From the NCBI RefSeq assembly GCF_020075545.1, contig NZ_JAIQZK010000001.1:372001-436000 (forward strand): a stretch of DNA of 64,000 nt, written 5' to 3'. The notes beneath the pieces are model-generated. The model saw nothing but the letters and a program-made list of their open reading frames with translations, was not told the DNA's origin and did not search any database. The DNA comes from Nocardioides sp. TRM66260-LWL. GTDB lineage: Bacteria; Actinomycetota; Actinomycetes; Propionibacteriales; Nocardioidaceae. Of the stretch, positions 51,731 through 61,764 are shown piece after piece (the first letter of the stretch is position 1; every line of letters starts with the position of its first letter). Made by a program: the position numbers and the translations under genes.

Positions 51731-53415
51731 GCGTCCAGCCCCAGGGCCAGCCGGACGTCGCCGGCGAGGGCGTCGAGCCGGGTGGCGGCGGAGATGCGGG
51801 CCGCGCCGACCGCCTCGGCGACGTCGCTCGCGGCGGCCTCCTGCTCGACGGGCACGACGACCTCCAGGTACGCCTTGAGCTTCGGCTCGGTGCCGCTGGG
51901 CCGGACGATCACCCGCGCGCCGTCGGCGAGCCGCAGGCGCAGGCCGTCGGTGGGCGGCAGGCCGTCGACGCCGTCGGCGAGGTCCTCCATCCGCTCGACG
52001 GCGAGGCCGCCGAGCGACGTCGGCGGCGCGGCCCGCAGCCGCGTCATCGCCTCGGCGATGAGGCCCAGGTCGGCCACCCGCACGCTCACCTGGTCGGTGG
52101 CGTGCAGGCCGTGGCGCACCGCGATCTCGTCGAGCCGGTCGAGCAGGGTGCGTCCCTCGGCCTTCAGCGCGGCGGCGAGCTCGCACAGCAGCAGCGCCGC
52201 TGAGACGCCGTCCTTGTCGCGCACCCGGGCGGGGTCGCAGCAGTAGCCGAGCGCCTCCTCGTAGCCGAACGAGAGATCGGGCACGCGGCCGATCCACTTG
52301 AAGCCGGTGAGCGTCTCGACGTGGGGGAGCCCGGCGTCCTCGGCGATCCGGCCCAGCAGCGAGGACGACACGATGCTGGTGGCCAGGGCGCCGCTCGCGC
52401 CGCGGCGCAGGAGGTGGTCGGCCAGCAGCGCGCCCACCTCGTCGCCGCGCAGCATCCGCCAGCCGGCGGGCGTCGGGATCGCGGCCGCGCAGCGGTCGGC
52501 GTCGGGGTCGTTGGCGATCACGACGTCGGCGTCGGTGCGGGCCGCGAGCGCGAGCGCGAGGTCGAGCGCGCCGGGCTCCTCGGGGTTCGGGAACGCGACG
52601 GTCGGGAAGTCGGGATCGGGGCGCTCCTGCTCGGCCACCACGTCGGGCGTCCCGAAGCCGGCCTGCTCGAGCACCTGCAGCACCGGCTCGGCGCCGACGC
52701 CGTGCAGGGGCGTGTAGACGACCCGCAGGTCGCGCGGCCCGTCGTCGACCAGGGCGGCGACGGCGTCGAGGTAGCGGTCGACGACCTCCTCGCCGAGCAC
52801 CGTGCCGGTGCCGCGCGGCAGGTCGGCGACGGGACCGGCCGCGGCGATCCCGGCGATCCGCGCGGCGATGTCGGCGTCGGCCGGCGGGACGATCTGGCTG
52901 CCGTCGCCGAGGTAGACCTTGTAGCCGTTGTCCTGCGGCGGGTTGTGGCTCGCGGTGACCATCACGCCGGCCACGGCGTCGAGCTCGCGGATCGCGAACG
53001 CCAGCACCGGCGTCGGCAGCGCCCGGGGGAGCAGACAGGCCTCGAAGCCGGCGCCGGCGAAGATCGCGACCGAGTCGTGCGCGAAGTCCAGCGAGCGATG
53101 ACGCGCGTCGTAGCCGACGACGATGCGCGGCCGGCCGGTGGGCGCCACCTGCGCGCGCAGGTAGGCGGCCAGGCCGGCGGCGGCCCGACCGACGACCACC
53201 CGGTTCATCCGGTTCGGCCCGGCGCCGAGCGCTCCGCGCAGCCCGGCGGTGCCGAACTCCAGGGTGCCGGCGAAGCGGTCGGCGAGATCGGCGGCCGCGT
53301 CGTCGCCACCGGCCGCGACCTGCTCCAGCAGCGCCTCGAGCTCCGCCCGGGTGGCGGGGTCGGGATCGTCGGCCGCCCAGGCGCGGGCGCGGGCGAGCAG
53401 GTCGTCGAGGTCCAT
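51727..53415 (-). CDS. phosphosugar mutase, probably phosphopentomutase
   Basis: A 562-residue alpha-D-phosphohexomutase family enzyme of the PGM2/PmmB type. Key parts: FGTAGLRGALGAGPNRMN, the phosphoserine loop TASHNPP (Ser156), metal loop IANDPDADRCAAA, sugar-specificity loop GYEEALGYCC and phosphate-binding RPSGTEPKLKAYLE. PGM2-like members interconvert ribose-1- or deoxyribose-1-phosphate with the 5-phosphate. With deoA, deoC and the nucleoside phosphorylase nearby and no deoB, this role fits best; phosphomannomutase is the other possibility. The ATG at 53415 lies seven bases after a TAGGTT hexamer. Confidence 0.88.
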   Translation of the reverse strand: MDLDDLLARARAWAADDPDPATRAELEALLEQVAAGGDDAAADLADRFAGTLEFGTAGLRGALGAGPNRMNRVVVGRAAAGLAAYLRAQVAPTGRPRIVVGYDARHRSLDFAHDSVAIFAGAGFEACLLPRALPTPVLAFAIRELDAVAGVMVTASHNPPQDNGYKVYLGDGSQIVPPADADIAARIAGIAAAGPVADLPRGTGTVLGEEVVDRYLDAVAALVDDGPRDLRVVYTPLHGVGAEPVLQVLEQAGFGTPDVVAEQERPDPDFPTVAFPNPEEPGALDLALALAARTDADVVIANDPDADRCAAAIPTPAGWRMLRGDEVGALLADHLLRRGASGALATSIVSSSLLGRIAEDAGLPHVETLTGFKWIGRVPDLSFGYEEALGYCCDPARVRDKDGVSAALLLCELAAALKAEGRTLLDRLDEIAVRHGLHATDQVSVRVADLGLIAEAMTRLRAAPPTSLGGLAVERMEDLADGVDGLPPTDGLRLRLADGARVIVRPSGTEPKLKAYLEVVVPVEQEAAASDVAEAVGAARISAATRLDALAGDVRLALGLDA

Positions 53416-53422
53416 GCCCCGC

Positions 53423-53428
53423 AACCTA
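53423..53428 (-). promoter_or_regulatory. -10 element of the phosphosugar mutase gene
   Basis: TAGGTT on the minus strand ends seven bases before the ATG at 53415; no ribosome site between. Confidence 0.55.
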
Positions 53429-53464
53429 GTCACCCGCGCCCGCGGCCCGTCGGTCAGGCGTCGG

Positions 53465-54457
<993 letters not shown>

Positions 54458-54535
54458 GCCCCCAGCCAACCCGGTCGGCCGCGACCGGTGCCCACCCGCG
54501 AGGAGGGCCCGGCCCGCCGAGGGCGGCAGCGCGGC

Positions 54536-55348
54536 TCAGCCGGGCAGCGGAGCCCGCAGCATGGCGTCGGCCATCGCCACCAGGTTGGCGACGAAGTGGT
54601 CGTCTCCGAGCTGGGGCCGGCGCTCCCGGCGGGGTTCGGTCGCCTCGGTGGCCTCGGTGGCCTCGGTGGCCTCGGTGGCCTCGGTGGCCTCGGTGGCCTC
54701 GGCGTCGGCGGGGACGTCGGCCCGGGCGTCGAGGGCCCGCGCGCGATCGGCCACGGCGCGGAGGATGAAGGCGGTCATCAGCGCGAGCCGCTCGTCGCGC
54801 ATCTCCTCGCTCATCGCGGGCATCCGCGCCCGGATCAGCTCGAAGACCCCGACGCCGCCGGAGCGCGCGAGCGTCTCGTCGACGCCCGGCAGCACCGAGG
54901 TCTGCTCCTCGGCGATCAGCTCGGCGACGATCACCAGGAAGCACCGCCCGGCCCAGCCGGTGGCGGCGAGCTCGGTGGTGGGCCGGACGATGGCCTCGAT
55001 CGCCGAGGCGAGGTCGTCCGCGGGCCGCTCGTGCGCCACCTCGAGCAGCTGCCCCTCGCGCACGCCGAGGAAGTCGACGTGCTGGTCGAGCACCGCGACG
55101 AGCAGGCCCGCCCGGGAGCCGAAGTGGTAGTGCACGGCGCCGCGGTTGCGCTGGCCGGCCTGCCGGGTGATGTCGAGCAGCGAGGCCTTGCGCACGCCCT
55201 GGTCGGCGAAGGCACGCGTGGCGGCCTCGATCAGCCGCAGCCGGGTCTCGCGGGCGGGGCCGGTGCCCAGGGCGCGCTCGGCGCTCGGCAGCGGTGCGGG
55301 GGAGGCGGGCTCGAGGTCGCCCGCACCGGTGTTCCCGAGATCGGTCAT
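54536..55348 (-). CDS. TetR family regulator with Ala-Thr-Glu repeat
   Basis: A 270-residue TetR-type repressor. The N-terminal DNA-binding domain is at about 25-75 (RLRLIEAATRAFADQGVRKA, LLDITRQAGQRNRGAVHYHF); the ligand-binding part follows. Near residues 215-237 the sequence repeats Ala-Thr-Glu about seven times, encoded by a 9-base tandem repeat, before a 30-residue tail. Starts 11 bases after the nucleoside phosphorylase stop, so it is co-transcribed with that gene, and it precedes the aldo/keto reductase. Its ligand and targets are unknown; the phosphorylase and the reductase are the obvious candidates. Confidence 0.88.
   Translation of the reverse strand: MTDLGNTGAGDLEPASPAPLPSAERALGTGPARETRLRLIEAATRAFADQGVRKASLLDITRQAGQRNRGAVHYHFGSRAGLLVAVLDQHVDFLGVREGQLLEVAHERPADDLASAIEAIVRPTTELAATGWAGRCFLVIVAELIAEEQTSVLPGVDETLARSGGVGVFELIRARMPAMSEEMRDERLALMTAFILRAVADRARALDARADVPADAEATEATEATEATEATEATEATEPRRERRPQLGDDHFVANLVAMADAMLRAPLPG
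54642..54704. repeat. in-frame 9-base tandem repeat inside the TetR gene
   Basis: Six perfect copies of GCCTCGGTG (54642-54695) and one variant (GCCTCGGCG). Read on the minus strand this gives Ala-Thr-Glu units. Changes in copy number would keep the frame and only alter the length of the linker. Confidence 0.9.
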
Positions 55349-55359
55349 GACGGCGGCCC

Positions 55360-56205
55360 TCAGATCCGGGGGACGATCCGGGCGAGCAGGTCGCCCATCC
55401 GGCTGGCGGCCGCGCGTCCGGCCTCGAGCACCTCGGCGTGGTCGAGCGGCGCGTCGGAGATGCCGGCGGCCAGGTTGGTGACCAGGCTGATGCCGAGCAC
55501 CTCCAGGCCGGCGGCGCGGGCGGCGATCGCCTCCAGGGTGGTGCTCATGCCGACGAGGTGCCCGCCGAGCAGCCCGGCCATGCGCACCTCGGCCGGCGTC
55601 TCGTAGTGGGGGCCGGGGAACTGCACGTAGACGCCCTCGTCGAGCGTCGGGTCGACCTCGCGGCAGATCTCGCGAAGCCGGCTGGAGTAGAGGTCGGTGA
55701 GATCGACGAAGTGCGCGCCGACGAGCGGGCTGGTGCCCGTGAGGTTGATGTGATCGCTGATCAGCACCGGCGTGCCCGGCGTCCAGGAGGGCTCCAGGCC
55801 GCCGCAGCCGTTGGTGAGCACGATCGTCGAGACGCCGGCCGCCGCGGCGGTGCGCACCGGGTGCACGACCGCCTGCACGCCGCGGCCCTCGTAGTGGTGG
55901 GTGCGGGAGAGGAACACCAGCAGCTGCCGCTCGCCCGACCGCACCGAGCGGATGCGGCCGGCGTGGCCGGCGACCGCCGCCGGGAGGAAGCCCGGGAGGT
56001 CGGTGGTGGCGATCTCGGCGGTGACCTCGCCGAGGGCGTCGGCCGCGGGCAGCCAGCCGGAGCCGAGCACGAGCGCGACGTCGTGCCGCTCGACGCCGGT
56101 CAGCTCGGCGAGCCGCTCGGCGGCGGCGCGGGCCTGGACGGCGGCCTCGCCGTCGTCGGTGTTCGTGGGCGCAGGGATCGTGGCCGGGGAGCCGTGGGTG
56201 TTCAC
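55360..56205 (-). CDS. punA: purine nucleoside phosphorylase
   Basis: Splits inosine, guanosine and the deoxy forms with phosphate to base and (deoxy)ribose-1-phosphate. The 281-residue trimeric-type enzyme has [29 protein letters not shown] with the catalytic His, [32 protein letters not shown] and [19 protein letters not shown], then VTNLAAGIS with the base-binding Asn. Starts with a GTG at 56205, six bases after a TAGGGT hexamer. Followed by the TetR gene. It takes the inosine that Add makes and passes ribose-1-phosphate to the mutase. Confidence 0.95.
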   Translation of the reverse strand: MNTHGSPATIPAPTNTDDGEAAVQARAAAERLAELTGVERHDVALVLGSGWLPAADALGEVTAEIATTDLPGFLPAAVAGHAGRIRSVRSGERQLLVFLSRTHHYEGRGVQAVVHPVRTAAAAGVSTIVLTNGCGGLEPSWTPGTPVLISDHINLTGTSPLVGAHFVDLTDLYSSRLREICREVDPTLDEGVYVQFPGPHYETPAEVRMAGLLGGHLVGMSTTLEAIAARAAGLEVLGISLVTNLAAGISDAPLDHAEVLEAGRAAASRMGDLLARIVPRI

Positions 56206-56211
56206 GTGTGC

Positions 56212-56217
56212 ACCCTA
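56212..56217 (-). promoter_or_regulatory. -10 element of punA
   Basis: TAGGGT on the minus strand ends six bases before the GTG at 56205; no ribosome site, so probably leaderless. Confidence 0.5.
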
Positions 56218-56309
56218 GGACAGCCCGGTGGCGCCGAGGCGTCCGACCGATCGATCGCGCGCCAGGCTTTGCCGTCCGGGCGAGGCGTGCGGTCCCGGCG
56301 CCGCGATGC

Positions 56310-56762
56310 TCACTGCTCGATCGAGCGGCACGGACGGCGGCGCAGCGCCGCCACGTAGTCGTCGGGGGCGCCCGCGGCCTCGGCGGCGTCGGCGAGCACG
56401 CCCAGGTAGGACGCCGAGGGCAGGCCGCCCTCGTAGGCGTCGAGCACGTAGACCCACACGACCTGCTCGCCGGTGAGGCTCGAGACCCGCACCCGGGTCT
56501 TGCGGTAGAGCCCGGTGTCGGCCTGCTCCCAGGAGTCCAGGCTCGCCTCGTCCTCCTTCGTGACGTCGTAGACCGCCACGAAGACGTGCTCGAAGGGGTC
56601 CTGGACGAGCGTCGCGAGCGCGCCGTCCCAGCCGTGCTCCTCGCCACCGAACGTCAGCCGCCAGCCCTCGAGCCAGCCGGTGGTCCGCAGCGGCGAGTGG
56701 GGGCAGCGCTCGCCCATGCGGGACGGGTCGAGGTTGGTCCCGTAGGCGGCGTAGAGCGTCAC
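56310..56762 (-). CDS. gamma-glutamylcyclotransferase-fold protein
   Basis: A 150-residue protein of the GGCT/AIG2 fold. The substrate loop YAAYGTNLDPSRMGERCP lies at the very N-terminus and the acidic catalytic residue is probably in DVTKEDEASLDSWE. In mycobacteria and relatives a similar gene sits near lpd; here too it is divergent from lpd. Possible reactions are release of 5-oxoproline from gamma-glutamyl compounds or repair of modified residues; unproved. The GTG start lies eight bases after TAGCCT. Confidence 0.85.
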   Translation of the reverse strand: MTLYAAYGTNLDPSRMGERCPHSPLRTTGWLEGWRLTFGGEEHGWDGALATLVQDPFEHVFVAVYDVTKEDEASLDSWEQADTGLYRKTRVRVSSLTGEQVVWVYVLDAYEGGLPSASYLGVLADAAEAAGAPDDYVAALRRRPCRSIEQ

Positions 56763-56770
56763 GCCTCGGA

Positions 56771-56883
56771 AGGCTAGCCGCTGGCCGGGGCCGTCCCCGG
56801 AGCAGGTCGCGGAGCAGGTCGCGGAGCGGGTCGGGAGGCGGGCCGGGGGGCCGGTCCCCGGGCGCGCCGCGCCGCACTAGGCT
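56771..56883. promoter_or_regulatory. divergent promoters of the cyclotransferase-like gene and lpd
   Basis: TAGCCT on the minus strand (56776-56771) serves the gene at 56762; TAGGCT on the plus strand (56878-56883) ends six bases before the lpd GTG. Between them a 12-base unit GGAGCAGGTCGC occurs about two and a half times (around 56801-56829). Confidence 0.5.
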
Positions 56884-56889
56884 GAGGAC

Positions 56890-58296
<1,407 letters not shown>

Positions 58297-58488
58297 TCCC
58301 TGCTCGATCGTCGGGGCGTCGCCGGTGCGCCGGCGGCGCCCCGTCGTCGTCTCCGGGATCGGTCCTTGCTGCTGGCGTCCGGCCTCGCGGCCGTCGTCTC
58401 GGGGTCGCGGAGCCCGGAGCCTCGGATGGACGAGCAGGCGGACGGCCGCGTGGGCGCCCAGACGCCGGACGGCGTGCGCCGCAGCAGG

Positions 58489-58882
58489 GTGCCGGCCCGG
58501 GTGATCGTCCTCGACGGAGGCTCCAGCTCCGGCAAGACCACGCTCGCCCGGGCGCTCAGGAGGAGCTCGACGGACTCTGGCTGCGTCTCGGCGTCGACAC
58601 GCTGATCGAGGCGGCTCCACCACGCCTGCTGAGCGTGGGCGTGAGGCGCTGGGCACCATCCCGACCGTCTGGGTCGCAGTGCGCTGCCCGGCGACGGTCG
58701 CCGTCCTGCGCGAGCGTCGACGGGGCGACCGGGGCGAGGGCATGGCCGCGCACCAGGCCGAGGCCGTGCACCGGGGCATCGACTACGACGCCGAGGTCGA
58801 CACCAGCGTCACGGCGAGGGCGGAGCTGGCGGCGTCGCTCTGCAGACGTCTCGGCCTGGCCGGCTCCGGCGTGGGCGGGTGA
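58489..58882 (+). pseudogene. decayed chloramphenicol phosphotransferase-like P-loop kinase
   Basis: Three pieces in different frames line up with the CPT-like family (normally about 180 residues). Frame 1 from a GTG at 58489 gives VPARVIVLDGGSSSGKTTLARAL with an intact Walker A. A one-base loss near 58557 (CTC-AGGAGGAG, where CTC-CAG-GAG-GAG is expected) moves the family sequence QEELDGLWLRLGVDTLIEAA into another frame, up to about 58638. The middle of the domain is then missing, and the C-terminal part (TVWVAVRCPATVAVLRERRR, then GMAAHQAEAVHRGIDYDAEVDT) resumes in the third frame and ends at 58882. The order and family fit make a dead gene much more likely than chance. Confidence 0.85.
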
Positions 58883-59008
58883 GGCGCGCGGTCGTCGAGT
58901 CGGCACGCGCCGCGTGCGGCCCGCGTAGGGACCGCGTGAGGCCTGCGTGAGGCCTGCGTGACGAAGGGCCGATGTGCGTCGACCGCCCGGCCTTGGGAGG
59001 ATGGGGCC

Positions 59009-60400
59009 ATGGCAGGCGTGGTGATCATCGGCGGCGGTCCCGGCGGCTACGAGGCGGCGCTGGTGGCGCGGCAGCTCGGCTCCGACGTCACCCTCGTCGA
59101 CGCCGACGGCCCCGGCGGCTCGGCGGTGCTCACCGACTGCGTGCCGTCCAAGACCCTCATCGCCACCTCCGAGCTGATGACCGAGGTGGCCGGCGCGGCC
59201 GAGCTCGGCGTGTCGTTCCAGGACGCCGGGGGAGACGCGGCGACGACCATCCGGGTCGACCTGGCGCGGGTCAACCGCCGGGTCAAGGCGCTGGCCGCGC
59301 AGCAGTCCACCGACATCTCGCGGCGCCTCGACCGCGACGGCGTGCGCATCGTCCGCGGCCGCGGCCGGCTCGACGGCCCCGGCCGCGTGGTCGCGTCCCT
59401 GCCCGACGGCGGCGAGGAGGTCCTCGACGCCGAGGCCGTGCTCGTCGCCACCGGCGCCGCGCCGCGCACGCTGCCCAGCGCGCAGCCCGACGGCGAGCGC
59501 ATCCTCACCTGGGAGCAGGTCTACGACCTCGACGAGGTGCCCACCGAGCTGATCGTCGTCGGCTCGGGCGTCACCGGCGCCGAGTTCGCCAGCGCCTACC
59601 TCGCGCTCGGCATCCCGGTGACGCTGGTCTCCAGCCGCGACCGCGTCCTGCCCGGCGAGGACGCCGACGCCTCCGCGGTGCTCGAGGAGGTGCTGACCCG
59701 TCGCGGCATGACCGTGCTCTCCCGGTCGCGGATGGAGTCGGTCACCCGCGAGGGCGACGTCGTCACCGTCCGGCTCACCGACGGCCGCAGCGTCCAGGGC
59801 TCGCACTGCATCCTGGCGCTGGGCTCGGTGCCGAACACCGCCGACCTCGGCCTCGAGGAGGCCGGCGTCATCCTCAAGGACGGCGGCTTCGTCAACGTCG
59901 ACCGCGTCTCGCGCACGTCGGCGCGGGGCGTCTATGCCGCCGGCGACTGCACCGGCGTGCTCATGCTCGCCAGCGTCGCGGCCATGCAGGGGCGCATCGC
60001 GATGTGGCACTTCCTCGGCGACACCGTGCACCCGCTGGACCTCAAGAAGGTCTCCTCCAACGTCTTCACCTCTCCCGAGATCGCGACGGTCGGCTGGTCG
60101 CAGGCCAGTGTCGACGCCGGCGACATGCAGGCCGAGGTCGTCATGCTGCCGCTCTCGGGCAACCCGCGCGCGAAGATGCAGGGCGTGCGCGACGGCTTCG
60201 TCAAGCTCTTCTGCCGGCCGGGCACCGGCATCGTCGTCGGCGGCGTGGTCGTCGGGCCGCGGGCCAGCGAGCTCATCCACCCGGTCTCCCTGGCGGTGGC
60301 GGAGTCGCTGACCGCCGACCAGCTGGCGCAGGCGTTCACCGTCTACCCCTCCATGAGCGGCTCGATCGCCGAGGCCGCGCGCCGCCTGCACCACTTCTGA
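59009..60400 (+). CDS. LpdA-like NAD(P)H quinone dehydrogenase
   Basis: A 463-residue flavoprotein of the pyridine nucleotide disulfide family. FAD loop VIIGGGPGGYEAALVARQLG and NAD(P) loop LIVVGSGVTGAEFASAYLALG are intact, but the redox-disulfide region reads GGSAVLTDCVPSKTL: Ala39 takes the place of the first Cys and only Cys44 remains. It therefore cannot act as a lipoamide dehydrogenase. It matches the mycobacterial LpdA (Rv3303c) type, which passes electrons from NAD(P)H to quinones. The ATG at 59009 follows GGGAGG. Located after lpd with only the pseudogene between. Confidence 0.9.
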   Translation: MAGVVIIGGGPGGYEAALVARQLGSDVTLVDADGPGGSAVLTDCVPSKTLIATSELMTEVAGAAELGVSFQDAGGDAATTIRVDLARVNRRVKALAAQQSTDISRRLDRDGVRIVRGRGRLDGPGRVVASLPDGGEEVLDAEAVLVATGAAPRTLPSAQPDGERILTWEQVYDLDEVPTELIVVGSGVTGAEFASAYLALGIPVTLVSSRDRVLPGEDADASAVLEEVLTRRGMTVLSRSRMESVTREGDVVTVRLTDGRSVQGSHCILALGSVPNTADLGLEEAGVILKDGGFVNVDRVSRTSARGVYAAGDCTGVLMLASVAAMQGRIAMWHFLGDTVHPLDLKKVSSNVFTSPEIATVGWSQASVDAGDMQAEVVMLPLSGNPRAKMQGVRDGFVKLFCRPGTGIVVGGVVVGPRASELIHPVSLAVAESLTADQLAQAFTVYPSMSGSIAEAARRLHHF

Positions 60401-60448
60401 GCCCGATCCGCGCCGACCGACGGTCGCCACGCGAGCAATCGCGGTGAC

Positions 60449-61693
60449 ATGCTGACGCGCATGTCTCGGATCCGACGTCTTCCGGCCCTGCTGCCGCTCC
60501 TGCTGCCCCTCGCCCTGGCTGCCCCCGCGACCGCCGCGACGGCGGCCGCGCCCCCCGAGCCCGCGGCCCGGGCGCTCGCCGGCATCACGGTGCGGGGCAG
60601 CGGTGCCGGCCACGGCCACGGCCTGTCCCAGTGGGGCGCGCAGGGCGCGGCGATCAAGGGCCTCGACCACCGGGCGATCCTGCGCTTCTACTACCCCGGG
60701 ACGACGCTCGGCACCGCGTCCGGCGTGATCCGGGTGCGACTCACCGCGCTGCGCTCCGACCGGCTGCCGGTGCGGGCCCAGCGCGCGCTGACCGTCGGCT
60801 CCGTCGGCAAGGCCGCGCGCAGCCTCTACCGCGCCGACCCGAAGGCCACCTGGTGGCGGGCGGTGCCGTTCGGCACGACCGGCCAGACCCGCATCCAGGG
60901 CAGCCGCGACGGCCGCACCTGGCGCGGGCTGACGACGCTCACCGGCACGGTCCAGTTCGCCGCGCCGAACAGCGTCCTGACGCTGCGGGAGGACGACGGC
61001 GACCTGACGCGCTACCGCGGACTGCTCCGGCTGGCCTCCGACGGCGAGGGCCACCGCGACGTCGTGAACGTGGTGGCGCTGGAGTCGTACGTGCGCGGCG
61101 TGGTGCCGAAGGAGGTGCCCGCGCTGTGGAGGCGGGCGGCCGTGCAGGCGCAGGCCGTCGCGGCCCGCACCTACGCCGTATACGAGCGCGCGCACCCGCA
61201 GGCGCGGCAGTACGACCTGTGCGACACCGCCGCCTGCCAGGTCTACGGCGGCGCGTCGGCCGAGCACCCGGCGTCCGACTCCGCGATCGCCTCGGTGCCC
61301 GGCCGGATCCTCACGAGCGACGGCGCCCCGATCTTCGCCCAGTTCTCCGCCAGCAACGGCGGCTGGGCCTCGGCCGGCGACTTCGCCTACCTGCCGGCCC
61401 ACCTCGACCCCTACGACGACGCGACGGGCAACCCGTACCGCGGCTGGACCCGCACGATCAGCGCAGCCACGATCGAGGCCGCCTACCCGCTCGTGGGCGA
61501 CCTCACCGGCGTCACGGTGCTGACCCGCGACGGCGACGGCGACGCCGACGTCCCGTACCGCGGGCGGGTGGTGAGCCTGCGGCTCGACGGCGTCCAGGAC
61601 GGCGTCCCGACCCAGGTGACGGTCTCCGGCTCCCGGTTCCGCTCGGCGACGGGCCTGCCGGACTCGCTCTTCGAGATCACCGAGCAGGGCTGA
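60449..61693 (+). CDS. secreted SpoIID/LytB-domain protein (first copy)
   Basis: A 414-residue exported protein. A signal peptide (RIRRLPALLPLLLPLALAAP, probable cleavage near ATA/AAP at about 35) is followed by GHGHGLSQWGAQGAA, LDHRAILRFYYPGTTLG, and the SpoIID domain with VALESYVRGVVPKEVPALW, AVQAQAVAARTYAVYERA, DLCDTAACQVYGG and FSASNGGW. In sporulating Firmicutes SpoIID is a lytic transglycosylase that needs a Glu; the Glu in PKEVP and VALESY is kept here. Start is the ATG at 60449 or 60461. A wall-lytic role in a non-endospore-forming host is inference. Confidence 0.88.
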   Translation: MLTRMSRIRRLPALLPLLLPLALAAPATAATAAAPPEPAARALAGITVRGSGAGHGHGLSQWGAQGAAIKGLDHRAILRFYYPGTTLGTASGVIRVRLTALRSDRLPVRAQRALTVGSVGKAARSLYRADPKATWWRAVPFGTTGQTRIQGSRDGRTWRGLTTLTGTVQFAAPNSVLTLREDDGDLTRYRGLLRLASDGEGHRDVVNVVALESYVRGVVPKEVPALWRRAAVQAQAVAARTYAVYERAHPQARQYDLCDTAACQVYGGASAEHPASDSAIASVPGRILTSDGAPIFAQFSASNGGWASAGDFAYLPAHLDPYDDATGNPYRGWTRTISAATIEAAYPLVGDLTGVTVLTRDGDGDADVPYRGRVVSLRLDGVQDGVPTQVTVSGSRFRSATGLPDSLFEITEQG

Positions 61694-61706
61694 GCCGACG
61701 TCCGCG

Positions 61707-61724
61707 AACTACAGATCTGTAGTT
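61707..61724 (+). promoter_or_regulatory. perfect 18-base palindrome before the second SpoIID-domain gene
   Basis: AACTACAGATCTGTAGTT is fully self-complementary and lies in the 71-base gap between the two SpoIID-domain genes, 41 bases before the second ATG. Its ACTACA...TGTAGT half-sites resemble operators of BlaI/CopY-type winged-helix repressors. It is much richer in A and T than its surroundings. Confidence 0.65.
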
Positions 61725-61764
61725 ACGCAGGACGACTGGCGAGGCGTGTGGGACGCGTGATGCG

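Noticed and set aside
58366..58605. Intact small P-loop protein
   Set aside because: The frame leaves the family sequence after the P-loop, and the rest of the family match lies in other frames, so it is a broken gene.
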